Shown piece by piece: positions 1-6,578 of a DNA stretch of 32,900 bases. Each line of letters starts with the position of its first letter. Within the stretch, counting starts at the first letter, position 1. Position numbers and translations under genes: made by a program. Source of the DNA: an uncultured Clostridia bacterium (GTDB lineage: Bacteria; Bacillota; Clostridia; Oscillospirales; CAG-272); NCBI GenBank assembly GCA_944384515.1, contig CALWTU010000047.1, forward strand, positions 1-32,900, read 5' to 3'. The notes under the pieces were generated by a model, which was given only the letters and a program-made list of their open reading frames with translations, did not search any database and was not told the origin of the DNA.

Positions 1-135
1 AATACCTTTGATTCTATTATCATCCCAAGTCCAATTGCGCTGAAAGTCGGGTAATTGAATCTTTCCATTTGCAACTCCGCGCAACAACTCACTTAATTCA
101 GTATCCAAAGACTTGGGAGCTATATTAATTGCCAT
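1..135 (-). CDS. DUF262 / GmrSD-like protein, N-terminal 45 residues (runs off the window)
   Basis: The first 45 codons of a minus-strand gene are visible; the rest lies beyond base 1. The segment IQLPDFQRNWTWDDNRIKGI (residues 26-45) matches the start of DUF262 domains, where a P-x-F-Q-R-x-x-x-W core opens the nucleotide-binding domain of GmrS-type subunits. Members are found in GmrSD type IV restriction enzymes, which cleave glucosylated hydroxymethylcytosine DNA, and in many other defence or uncharacterised proteins. The ATG at 135-133 follows an AAGGGGTGG ribosome site at a normal distance, so the start is well supported. Catalytic residues cannot be judged from this fragment. The neighbouring integrase debris suggests a mobile or defence context. 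DUF262 membership is fairly sure; the function is not. Confidence 0.72.
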   Translation of the reverse strand, partial: MAINIAPKSLDTELSELLRGVANGKIQLPDFQRNWTWDDNRIKGI

Positions 136-464
136 AAAGCCACCCCTTTTTCAACAGGTTTATTTTGATTTATTATATCGCAAATAATCTCCAAAGTAAA
201 ACAGGTCAAACATCCCATGAAGTTTTTATGGATAGTTCAAAGTTCGTACAAGGGCGACAGCTCGCCGCCACATTGAACCAGAATGCACAATTCGTGTTCA
301 GGTTTTTTCATTTACTTTTCTGGAGTTTTACTCTATCTTTATAAAAAAGATGAACATGTTACTGTGCATACTTATTGTTTTAAACTTAATTAAAAAGGAT
401 TGTGCTCGTTTGCTGTAAAAATCTGCTGTGTTAAGTGAATTATGAATATTTAGGGGAAGCAACA
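136..464. other. Intergenic stretch without a recognisable gene
   Basis: No convincing coding frame is seen on either strand. The stretch must hold the promoter of the DUF262 gene, but I find no clear -35/-10 pair. A small perfect hairpin (GGCGA, loop of 4, TCGCC) lies at 253-266. The A+T-rich, low-information composition fits degraded mobile-element DNA. Confidence 0.5.
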
Positions 465-542
465 ATGTATATGTATCCAATTTTGTTAATGGCGCTAATA
501 TATTTTGCAACACTATTTTTCTCTTGCTTTTTTACAATTTAA
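465..542 (+). CDS. Possible 25-residue hydrophobic peptide
   Basis: A short plus-strand frame opens with ATG at 465, preceded by AGGGGAAG at a suitable distance. It encodes 25 residues that are almost all hydrophobic (begins MYMYPILLMAL, ends SCFFTI), enough for one membrane helix, with no charged residue. A strong hairpin with a T-rich tail lies 75 bases downstream at 617-650 in the right orientation to end its transcript. Short hydrophobic frames like this can be type I toxins or leader peptides, but A+T-rich DNA also produces them by chance. No promoter is clear and no antisense RNA can be shown. Treat as a weak candidate. Confidence 0.2.
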   Translation: MYMYPILLMALIYFATLFFSCFFTI

Positions 543-616
543 ACGACATCGAAAAATCCAGTAGCCATGCGGTTTTTTAATTTTTTTACACCCACTCCCA
601 AAATTGCCTGTTTTTC

Positions 617-658
617 GGCTGTTCTTTCCATAGTTTTGGAAAGAACAGCCCTTCTTTT
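617..658 (+). terminator. Strong hairpin with T-rich tail beside the integrase remnant
   Basis: A perfect 13-bp stem (GGCTGTTCTTTCC at 617-629 with GGAAAGAACAGCC at 638-650) has an 8-base loop and is followed on the plus strand by CTTCTTTTTATT. This fits a Rho-independent terminator for plus-strand transcription. On the minus strand it lies just after the stop codon of the integrase remnant but lacks a good T tail in that direction. Confidence 0.6.
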
Positions 659-871
659 TATTCCCTGCATTTTTTCGATGCTGTCTCCCGCTTCCTGCCG
701 AAATCCACGGACTCCGGCAAAACCATTCCGCTTTCCATCGCCTGTGCCGATGAGAGTTTTGAACTGTAATCAAGGTGAGCATAAATATTAGCTGTAGTTG
801 TAAAGTCGCTGTGCCATAACCACTCTTGTATACATCAGCCCATAACATAACAGGTATACAGAAACCGAAAC
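658..871 (-). pseudogene. C-terminal remnant of a phage/ICE-type tyrosine integrase
   Basis: Read on the minus strand from 834 down to a stop at 660-658, one frame gives QEWLWHSDFTTTANIYAHLDY followed by SSKLSSAQAMESGMVL. This is the familiar C-terminus of Tn916/phage-type tyrosine recombinases: the Q-E-W-L-G-H-S motif and the I-Y-A-H segment around the catalytic Tyr. The usual Gly of WLGHS is Trp here. A stop codon sits at 837-835 immediately upstream, and no sequence resembling the R-H-R part of the catalytic domain precedes it. The piece is therefore an inactive tail of about 58 codons. It shows that an integrative element once occupied this spot. Its upstream end runs into the start of a TetR-like gene (872-937), so the rest was lost by deletion or rearrangement. 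Family assignment is by motif only. Confidence 0.75.
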
Positions 872-937
872 TCAGCACAATGGTAAGCCATGTTTAACTG
901 AAAGAATATTTTCTTTAGAAGTTACTGTTCTATTCAT
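872..937 (-). pseudogene. Orphan 5' end of a TetR-family regulator, truncated after about 14 codons
   Basis: An ATG at 937 is preceded by a GAGATGTGA ribosome-site-like sequence and an excellent promoter (966-994). The frame encodes 21 residues and stops at 874-872. Its beginning, MNRTVTSKENILSV, resembles the start of many Clostridial TetR/AcrR regulators, which continue into a helix-turn-helix that is absent here. The next bases lead straight into the integrase remnant. The simplest reading is that an intact regulator gene was cut by an insertion and deletion, leaving promoter and start in place. The TetR resemblance rests on memory of family N-termini over only 14 residues and is uncertain. 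A genuine 21-residue peptide is the alternative. Confidence 0.45.
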
Positions 938-965
938 AATTCACATCTCAGAATGAATGATACCC

Positions 966-994
966 ATTATACCATAGACTGCTGACTTTGTCAA
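966..994 (-). promoter_or_regulatory. Consensus sigma-A promoter of the truncated TetR-like gene
   Basis: On the minus strand TTGACA (994-989) and TATAAT (971-966) are separated by exactly 17 bases, a perfect match to the housekeeping consensus. It points at the ATG at 937. Because the gene is broken, this strong promoter now appears to transcribe the integrase remnant toward the DUF262 gene. Confidence 0.8.
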
Positions 995-1064
995 TCTGGC
1001 GAAATATGTCATTTCTGTTTTTAAGAAGTAATATATCTTATAATAAAAGTCAGCGATCTTCATC

Positions 1065-1406
1065 TCAGTTATTCCGCTTTTGTTTATTGCAAAGTATAAG
1101 AAAAATAATTTTTGAAACCAAAAAACTTAAAATGTAGATTAAAATCGGAATCAAAATTTTTAAAAATGAAGAGAAAAAGAAAATAAAAATCACAAAAAGA
1201 GGTATTATTACTATTTTGTCTATACCATGTATCTTAAACAAAACTGCATACTCATCTTTTGACAAAGTATTGTATGCAGAAAACGCTGTTTCGCTTTCTC
1301 CTTTTAGCGCAGAGCGGGCAGATGAGATGAACGTAATACTTTGTATTACCGAAAGTAAAATTAATAAGAACGGACAAATTGACGCGGCATTGATCAGAAA
1401 ATGCAT
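1065..1406 (-). CDS. Small membrane protein of unknown function
   Basis: The protein has 113 residues. The hydrophobic profile shows one membrane segment near residues 8-28 and two close together near 65-85 and 87-105, with a charged middle (about 33-62) and a basic tail KQKRNN. I do not recognise the family. The start is supported by AAGGAG eight to nine bases before the ATG at 1406. It lies 68 bases downstream of the alarmone synthetase on the same strand, with no obvious terminator between, so cotranscription is plausible. Base composition is very A+T-rich compared with the synthetase. It may be an accessory or partner protein, but nothing in the sequence shows a function. Confidence 0.6.
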   Translation of the reverse strand: MHFLINAASICPFLLILLSVIQSITFISSARSALKGESETAFSAYNTLSKDEYAVLFKIHGIDKIVIIPLFVIFIFFFSSFLKILIPILIYILSFLVSKIIFLILCNKQKRNN

Positions 1407-1474
1407 AAACTTAACACTCCTTATTCTTGTTCAAGTCAATTTTTGTGGGAATATACTGTTTTAATGCTCCAAAT

Positions 1475-2161
1475 CTACTCCGCTATCATGGCACGGAGTT
1501 TGCTCATTCGGGTGTCAAGGTCGGCACTGCGTTCGGCGCAGATGCGAAGTTCTTCTGCCATTGACTCGGTGAATACGGTATCTTTTTTGTAGCGCAGCTG
1601 ATGCTCAAGGCTCGCCCAGAAGTCCATTGCGATTGTGCGCAGCTGTATCTCAACTTTCATATGCTTTTTTTCGTTGGCAAGAAAAATCGGGACGGATACA
1701 ATTAAATGCAAACTTCTGTAACCGTTAGGCTTTGGATTTTGTATATAGTCTTTTTTGGTAATGAGAGCGATGTCATCCTGCTTTAACAACGCATCCGCGA
1801 GCATATAAACATCCTCAACAAATGAACAGCACACTCTGACTCCCGCAACATCGTTGATATGTTCTTCTATCGCCTGTATGCTGTATCCGTAATTCAGTCG
1901 GTTAAGCTTGTCTATAATTCCCTGCGGCGATTTTATCCTTGTCTTAATGCTGTTAATCGGGTTGCGGTCATGCTGCAGAGAAAACTCCTCATTCAGCACA
2001 TTAAACTTAGTCTCGATTTCCATCATTGCGCACCTGTAATATGCCATCAGTCTTATTGCCGGCAAAGAACTTTCGCGCAGGTCGTCAAATATTCCGCTTT
2101 CCTGTAACTTTGAAAAGAACTTGTTATCATCTTCCCTGCTTGTTTCTTTTGTGTTGTTCAT
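1475..2161 (-). CDS. Small alarmone synthetase, RelA/SpoT synthetase domain only
   Basis: This 228-residue protein contains a (p)ppGpp synthetase domain and no hydrolase, TGS or ACT domain, which defines the single-domain small alarmone synthetases. Such enzymes transfer pyrophosphate from ATP to the 3' position of GDP/GTP in the cytoplasm. Visible motifs are RIKSPQGIIDKL (75-86), DVAGVRVCC (104-112), NPKPNGYRSLHLIV (142-155) and VEIQLRTIAMDFWASLEH (170-187), which hold the substrate-binding Arg/Lys/Tyr and the catalytic Glu. The KPNGYRSLHL segment looks closer to RelP/YwaC than to RelQ/YjbM, but the subfamily cannot be settled by eye. The ATG at 2161 follows AGGAG. A consensus-type promoter lies at 2211-2239. 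The first 35 residues precede the conserved core. Some members of this class act as toxins, and the next gene is a small membrane protein. Confidence 0.92.
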   Translation of the reverse strand: MNNTKETSREDDNKFFSKLQESGIFDDLRESSLPAIRLMAYYRCAMMEIETKFNVLNEEFSLQHDRNPINSIKTRIKSPQGIIDKLNRLNYGYSIQAIEEHINDVAGVRVCCSFVEDVYMLADALLKQDDIALITKKDYIQNPKPNGYRSLHLIVSVPIFLANEKKHMKVEIQLRTIAMDFWASLEHQLRYKKDTVFTESMAEELRICAERSADLDTRMSKLRAMIAE

Positions 2162-2210
2162 AAGTATCTCCTATGTAAATAATCAAATTAAATTTTATCA
2201 CCTCAACTTA

Positions 2211-2239
2211 ATTATAGCAAATTTAACTCTATTTGTAAA
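2211..2239 (-). promoter_or_regulatory. Sigma-A promoter of the alarmone synthetase
   Basis: TTTACA (2239-2234) and TATAAT (2216-2211) are spaced by 17 bases on the minus strand, about 50 bases before the ATG. Upstream, 2240-2390 holds no gene; it contains a small inverted repeat (TGTTAT, 6-base spacer, ATAACA at 2285-2302) of unknown meaning. Confidence 0.65.
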
Positions 2240-2390
2240 GATTATTAAATTTAAAAACAATGAGGAACGAGGGCTTTTCTACTCTGTTATGTGTTGATAA
2301 CACGTGAGCTTCAAAGACAAGCTTCTATATGAACAATAAAACTTGTCAATCACTTACTATCATTTTTTGATTGTAATAATTAGCAAGATA

Positions 2391-3353
2391 TTATTTCATA
2401 TCTCTTATCAGAAATCTATTCCAAGAAACAACAAGAAGTAAAATTGTAACAACAAATTTGATTCCACATACAATCATCAAACATCCAGCTGAACTACTAT
2501 CAGATATAATTTGTCCCCTAAACACATCTGAAAACAAAAAAGAAAGTGATGTTGTATTGAAGACAAACGTCAAACAAACAAACAAGATGTCAACCACAAA
2601 AGCAAGGAACAGATTTTTTATAAGCATACTAACAAATATGAATATGAAAATATAAGTCAATAGGAAAACAAGCCAAGATATAAACGAATATAATGTATAA
2701 AGTGTTTCACTAATCAAATATACGGAGTCGTTATAGACAAATAGTAACGGTAACGGCTCAGAATCTCGAAACATAACTAAACCGTTCAAAACCATAAACG
2801 ACATAACTCCAATAATTATACTAACGGATAATAAAGCCACAACTTTAAATTTATCAATGGCAATGTACTTTCGTTCTTTTTTTTGATAAAGGAAACGATA
2901 TGTACCAGTCAAAAAATCCATATTAAACGCCAAAAGAACAATAAAGCAAAACGCAACAAGTAAAACAAATGTAGTTATGTCAATTGAATAACTAATGTAA
3001 CTATTGTAATCTTTAGTATTTGATGTTCCCATTACCTCGTAAAGCATAAAGGAACCATACTCAAGTTGATTATCTTTCAGATATTGATAAATTAGCATTT
3101 GTTTCTCAATGTTTGATAAAGAATCACGTTCTTTATCCGGAAGCGACATGAGTTCGGTTTTTCTTTGTTCTAATGAATCTATTTTTTCTTGTAAATCCTC
3201 GCTACTGTTGTATTTCTGAATTCCATAATCAGTTAGATAATTTTCGTTTCTATACGAATACGATACATTTATTCCCAAAGACAACACCAAAACAATCGCT
3301 AAAATAACAACAACATATCCTTGTTTGAATAGTTTGATAAGTTCATCCCTCAT
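2391..3353 (-). CDS. ABC-2 type transporter permease
   Basis: The 320-residue protein has about six membrane segments: near 13-30, then after a charged extracytoplasmic stretch (31-122, partly coiled with EKIDSLEQRKTEL) near 124-147, 168-192, 220-245, 248-270 and 290-312. One helix, a large loop, then five helices is typical of ABC-2 permeases linked to peptide-antibiotic resistance or export. Its ATG overlaps the stop of the ATPase gene by four bases (ATGA), so the two are translationally coupled and surely form one transporter. The substrate is unknown. I see no clear terminator after the stop at 2391. Upstream neighbours encode a secreted peptidase and an anchored protein, which makes export of, or immunity to, a peptide a reasonable guess. 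Confidence 0.8.
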   Translation of the reverse strand: MRDELIKLFKQGYVVVILAIVLVLSLGINVSYSYRNENYLTDYGIQKYNSSEDLQEKIDSLEQRKTELMSLPDKERDSLSNIEKQMLIYQYLKDNQLEYGSFMLYEVMGTSNTKDYNSYISYSIDITTFVLLVAFCFIVLLAFNMDFLTGTYRFLYQKKERKYIAIDKFKVVALLSVSIIIGVMSFMVLNGLVMFRDSEPLPLLFVYNDSVYLISETLYTLYSFISWLVFLLTYIFIFIFVSMLIKNLFLAFVVDILFVCLTFVFNTTSLSFLFSDVFRGQIISDSSSAGCLMIVCGIKFVVTILLLVVSWNRFLIRDMK

Positions 3354-4219
3354 ATCGTTTGCCTCAAATCATTATACAAATCCGCTAATGTTTTTCTTTC
3401 CTTCTTTACTTCTATTATACCGTACGAAGCAAGTTCCTTGATAAGTGTGGAGGCATCTTCAATATTAAGCAATTTTATACTTCTATCAGTAATTGGAACT
3501 TTCCCGTATGTTAATGATGTTGTTGATATAAAATTCTCATATGCCCGAGAATCCACAAACTCCACTATGTATGCATTGGGTTCTGAAAGTGTAGCCACGA
3601 CCACTTTATGAGAGGTTGTACCGCCCAATAGAAAATAAACCGAATCACACAATTTGTCCATTTCATACATATCGTGGCTTGATACAAGCACATACTTGTT
3701 TTCCAATTTGGTTATCTTTTTTATGAGTTCGATGAATACCCTTTTTGAATCTATATCTAATCCGTTTGTCGGCTCATCAAGTATCAATATTTCCCGATCA
3801 TGTAACATAACATAGATCAACGCAAGTTTTTGCTTCATACCATATGAAAACTGCCCGACCTTTCTGTGTATATCATTTAACAAACCAAATGAACTGGCAT
3901 ATTTGTTTAGCCTTTCAAGCGATAGATCTGGTATGAAATACAATAAATTATCCATAGCAGACAACTCTGGATAAAACGAAGGAGCCTCAATAATTCCAAT
4001 AGCGTGTTCTGGGGGGCAAAAATCTTGTTCGCTCCATTCAATATGTCCTTTGTCACTTTTAAGAAATCCTAAAATGATCTTCATAAGAGTTGTTTTACCA
4101 CACCCGTTAGGACCTAATATCCCAACAATTTCACCTGGGTGCAGCTCCAAATTGCATTGTTGAAGAACCTTTTTTTCTCCAAAGGACTTTCCCAAATCAT
4201 TTATAGCAAATACATTCAT
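3350..4219 (-). CDS. ABC transporter ATP-binding protein, antibiotic-export/immunity type
   Basis: This 289-residue protein is a single ATPase domain with a C-terminal extension. Walker A is GPNGCGKTT (36-44), the signature is SYGMKQK (125-131) rather than LSGGQ, Walker B is ILILDEP (144-150) and the switch His is H182 in SSHD. The SYGMKQK form is characteristic of the BcrA/DrrA-like group that pairs with ABC-2 permeases in bacitracin or lantibiotic resistance and related export. I place the start at the ATG at 4219, which has GGGGGA six bases upstream; the longer frame from 4273 lacks a ribosome site and adds 18 unlikely residues. Residues 205-289 form a variable tail. Only about 50 bases separate it from the upstream terminator at 4271-4313 and no promoter is evident there, so read-through may supply its expression. 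Confidence 0.9.
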   Translation of the reverse strand: MNVFAINDLGKSFGEKKVLQQCNLELHPGEIVGILGPNGCGKTTLMKIILGFLKSDKGHIEWSEQDFCPPEHAIGIIEAPSFYPELSAMDNLLYFIPDLSLERLNKYASSFGLLNDIHRKVGQFSYGMKQKLALIYVMLHDREILILDEPTNGLDIDSKRVFIELIKKITKLENKYVLVSSHDMYEMDKLCDSVYFLLGGTTSHKVVVATLSEPNAYIVEFVDSRAYENFISTTSLTYGKVPITDRSIKLLNIEDASTLIKELASYGIIEVKKERKTLADLYNDLRQTI

Positions 4220-4270
4220 TGCTAATCCCCCATCTTCCTTACACCGCAAAAAATAAGCTTTTTTCTTCCT

Positions 4271-4313
4271 CAATAAAAAGACGGAGGGAGAATCATCGAA
4301 GATTCCCCTCCGT
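4271..4313 (-). terminator. Intrinsic terminator after the membrane-anchored protein gene
   Basis: ACGGAGGG/CCCTCCGT and GAATC/GATTC form a 13-bp stem with a one-base bulge and a 6-base loop (4281-4313). On the minus strand it is followed by CTTTTTATT. It begins 7 bases after the stop codon of the 4320-5024 gene and precedes the ABC genes. Confidence 0.8.
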
Positions 4314-4319
4314 TTTCCA

Positions 4320-5024
4320 TCATTTCAGATAGGATATTATTCCAGACTCATCAACATAGCCAATCTCGCTATTGATAAAATCTAAAACAATACACGGATA
4401 CTCTGTTGTACTCTTAGAGGAGTCATCATATCCAACTATGCGAATTTGTTGTTCACTATCATTGAATGAAACGTAATCATCCGAAAAGTTCGAATAAATC
4501 GATTTACATTGTTCATAATCAAATTCTGCAAACACGAAATCCATTATATTATAATATCCGTCCGCAAGTTCAATATCGTACATACTGAAACTCGAGATAG
4601 AAACACATGGAAAGTATAATGAAATATCGCCTTGATCGTATTCCGAGCATAAATTGACAAATCGATACTCATTGCTATTTCTTCTTTGATACAGTAAATA
4701 TAGGTTGTTATCTTTATATAGCAACCATCCAGATACCTTTGCTCCTTCTACATAAAACTGATCTTGCAATAAATAATATTCACTGTTTTCTACAAGTGGT
4801 TTTACATCGTCGTCATTAGAAGGGACAAAATTCATTCCCGCTCTGGGTGTGGTTGAATAACTTTCGACGCTAAGTTTACCCAAATTTATATCAGTATCGA
4901 ATCCTTGATGTTTAATACAAGTGATATCAACACGCTGATCTGAATTAAGGTATATTAAAATGCACGACAAGCAAACCAAAAGCACACCTAACGCGGCACA
5001 TATTATAATTATTTTCTTCTTCAT
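4320..5024 (-). CDS. Membrane-anchored extracytoplasmic protein of unknown function
   Basis: The 234-residue protein starts MKKK and has one hydrophobic segment (4-26) lacking a convincing lipobox, so it is probably an N-terminally anchored protein with about 205 residues outside the membrane. The outer part is rich in Asp, Ser and Tyr, with repeated short beta-type patterns such as GWLLYKDNNLYLLY; I do not recognise a family. The gene starts two bases after the stop of the cysteine peptidase gene and is followed at once by a terminator, so the two form a bicistronic unit. Such pairing suggests a partner, inhibitor, receptor or substrate of the peptidase, but this is inference from position only. 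Cysteines at residues 36, 126 and 140 could allow disulfides. Confidence 0.7.
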   Translation of the reverse strand: MKKKIIIICAALGVLLVCLSCILIYLNSDQRVDITCIKHQGFDTDINLGKLSVESYSTTPRAGMNFVPSNDDDVKPLVENSEYYLLQDQFYVEGAKVSGWLLYKDNNLYLLYQRRNSNEYRFVNLCSEYDQGDISLYFPCVSISSFSMYDIELADGYYNIMDFVFAEFDYEQCKSIYSNFSDDYVSFNDSEQQIRIVGYDDSSKSTTEYPCIVLDFINSEIGYVDESGIISYLK

Positions 5025-5026
5025 AT

Positions 5027-5836
5027 TTATTCAGGCACTGCAATGGCAACGACATCATCGAAATGAACATATGAATAAGCATAGATATCATTTGCAGATT
5101 CGTTGTCCCAACCGTCGTTTATGACTACAAATAATTCTTCTGCCGTTTTTGTGGTAGTAACACCGAGCCAGTTAGTCTTTTGGTATGTAACCGTTACTGT
5201 TACAAAGCCGAGAGCATCTACACCGTGTCCATCAATACTGATTTGTACGGGAACCCCATCTTCAAACGAATTTCTCATTTTCGATTCCATCCAGAATATA
5301 CTATAATCAGTGTACCACATAGGAGAATACCATGCAAAGTTTTCATCCATTATTTCATCAGCAAGATCTCTTGGCGTTCCCGAACCATCCCAACCAACAT
5401 CGTGTGCCGATGCAACAACTCGAGCAAAAATATCGTGTATAGATCTGGTGAGTATTGTGCTAATTTTCCCGTCATCAAGCATACATTCCGTCAAGATAGC
5501 AATCGAGACTTCTGTACAAGAGTTATCGATATCGAAATCGTAATATGAATTGTATCTCTGATTGAACATTTGGTTCAACGAGGTCTGCCTATGATTATTG
5601 CTTTGTATCCAATTATTTATACTAAATGAAGCGGAAACAGACACAGAGCTATATTCAGAATACATATTTCTTACTGCGGTTCTTACTTCGTCCGGGGTTT
5701 GGTAAACGGTATATGTAGAGGTTGAAGAAATACCATCAGACACATCTTCTGCCGAGGCGGAAACTGGCATACCGACTACAAGAAACGAAACAATAAGGAT
5801 AGCACACAACATCCGAGGCAGCGTCAATTTTCTCAT
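5027..5836 (-). CDS. Secreted papain/C39-like cysteine peptidase, start codon in doubt
   Basis: This 269-residue protein begins with a clear signal peptide (hydrophobic 9-22, cleavage probable after SASA at 29). The mature part contains NSCTEVSIA (C107), GHGVDALGFVTV (H204) and VVINDGW (N240). A Cys, then a His at the head of a beta-strand, then an Asn/Asp in an N-D-G-W turn is the order seen in papain-fold peptidases of the C39-like and staphopain/C10-like groups, so C107-H204-N240 is the likely triad. The family is assigned by pattern, not search. The good ribosome site (AGGAGG, 5859-5854) is 7 bases from an ATG at 5846 but 17 bases from the in-frame ATG at 5836. The two ATGs differ in frame because an 8-A tract lies between them. 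With seven A the protein would start MKKMRKLTL. The anchored-protein gene follows two bases downstream. Confidence 0.75.
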   Translation of the reverse strand: MRKLTLPRMLCAILIVSFLVVGMPVSASAEDVSDGISSTSTYTVYQTPDEVRTAVRNMYSEYSSVSVSASFSINNWIQSNNHRQTSLNQMFNQRYNSYYDFDIDNSCTEVSIAILTECMLDDGKISTILTRSIHDIFARVVASAHDVGWDGSGTPRDLADEIMDENFAWYSPMWYTDYSIFWMESKMRNSFEDGVPVQISIDGHGVDALGFVTVTVTYQKTNWLGVTTTKTAEELFVVINDGWDNESANDIYAYSYVHFDDVVAIAVPE

Positions 5837-5861
5837 TTTTTTTCATAAAAATTCCTCCTTT
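5834..5861 (-). promoter_or_regulatory. Ribosome site and 8-A tract deciding the peptidase reading frame
   Basis: On the minus strand AAGGAGG is followed after 7 bases by ATG (5846-5844), eight A (5843-5836), then TGAG. The first ATG opens a frame of 36 codons ending in TGA; the second ATG (5836-5834) opens the peptidase but lies far from the ribosome site. Losing one A would join the best start to the peptidase frame. This fits slippage-based phase variation, transcriptional slippage, a recent mutation or a sequencing error. Confidence 0.65.
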
Positions 5862-6195
5862 ATTTGTTGTAAGGTGACTTAATTTAATATACTACGCATA
5901 TAGTTTCCTAATATGATCATAACTAAAACAGAGCAACGGATATGAACGACTCTCGAACATATTGGGTAATATTTTCGATATCATTACTCTATTTTTTATA
6001 TTAAAACATTGGCTTTTCCTCCTATGACTTTGATAAAATCAACGCATATGGGCGCAACTCCAACAGTCCTATGAACTATTTTTGTCGATATAATTTAGAT
6101 GGTTTCTCGCACTTGGATTTTTCGATCAAGTACAATGCATGTTTTGTTGAATTGGTGTAAAAAACTATAAAAGGGGCTTAACTATTTCTTCGAGA
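5862..6195. other. 334-base intergenic region, no gene seen
   Basis: No coding frame is convincing. On the minus strand a good ribosome site (AGGAGG, 6023-6018) leads to ATG TTT TAA at 6009-6001, which looks like the leftover start of a deleted gene. A near match to a Spo0A box (TGTCGAT, 6083-6089) is also present. I find no clear promoter for the peptidase gene. Confidence 0.45.
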
Positions 6196-6567
6196 TTATT
6201 CATAATCATCAAACTTAACCGTTATCTCTCTTTGTTCTAAATCGTTTGTTGTTATCATATAGCTTGTACGATATGATATTTCTTCTCCGTGTATAACAAA
6301 AGTAAGATTTCTTTCTCCAAGATTTTTGATTATAAACGCTCCATCACCATCAGTTGTGTAACCATCTGGTAAATCTCTATCAGTAACACCTTGGACAATG
6401 ACATAGGTGTTAACAATCGGTATATCTGATGAATTGATTAAGGTGATCTTTACATCAGCAGTAATCGGTTCTTGTTCGTCCTTACATCCGGTGGTAGAAA
6501 AACATATCATAACAATTAACAATAAAGCGATGGAAACAATGAGAATTTTTCTCTGCGGAAAATTCAT
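6196..6567 (-). CDS. Small putative lipoprotein with a carboxypeptidase-regulatory-like fold
   Basis: The 123-residue protein has a signal segment (8-24) ending FSTTGC at residues 23-28, a passable lipobox with Thr at -3, so C28 is probably lipidated. The rest reads as a small beta-sandwich: DVKITLINSSDIPIVNTYVIV then TDGDGAFIIKNL, the G-x-F pattern of carboxypeptidase-regulatory-like or SpaA-like domains. These domains are usually structural. It would sit on the outer face of the membrane. The ATG at 6567 lacks a well-spaced ribosome site; the nearest (AGAGAGGAA) lies inside the end of the upstream protease remnant, about 15 bases away, which suggests the two were once coexpressed. The gene may be weakly expressed now. 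Family assignment is tentative. Confidence 0.6.
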   Translation of the reverse strand: MNFPQRKILIVSIALLLIVMICFSTTGCKDEQEPITADVKITLINSSDIPIVNTYVIVQGVTDRDLPDGYTTDGDGAFIIKNLGERNLTFVIHGEEISYRTSYMITTNDLEQREITVKFDDYE

Positions 6568-6578
6568 AATAAATCACA

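Noticed and set aside
1216-1592. Plus-strand frames opposite the small membrane protein and the end of the alarmone synthetase
   Set aside because: No ribosome site or recognisable content; the minus-strand genes explain the open frames.
2285-2302. Inverted repeat TGTTAT-N6-ATAACA as an operator
   Set aside because: Short arms, A+T-rich, and not adjacent to a promoter element; no basis for a specific regulator.
4220-4273. Longer N-terminus for the ABC ATPase
   Set aside because: No ribosome site at 4273, whereas GGGGGA is well placed for the ATG at 4219, which begins right at the domain start.
6001-6023. A gene starting at 6009 on the minus strand (AGGAGG followed by ATG)
   Set aside because: The frame stops after two codons (ATG TTT TAA), so at most it is a leftover start.
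6083-6089. Spo0A box upstream of the cysteine peptidase (TGTCGAT)
   Set aside because: One mismatch to TGTCGAA, single copy, and no promoter beside it; expected by chance in this much sequence.
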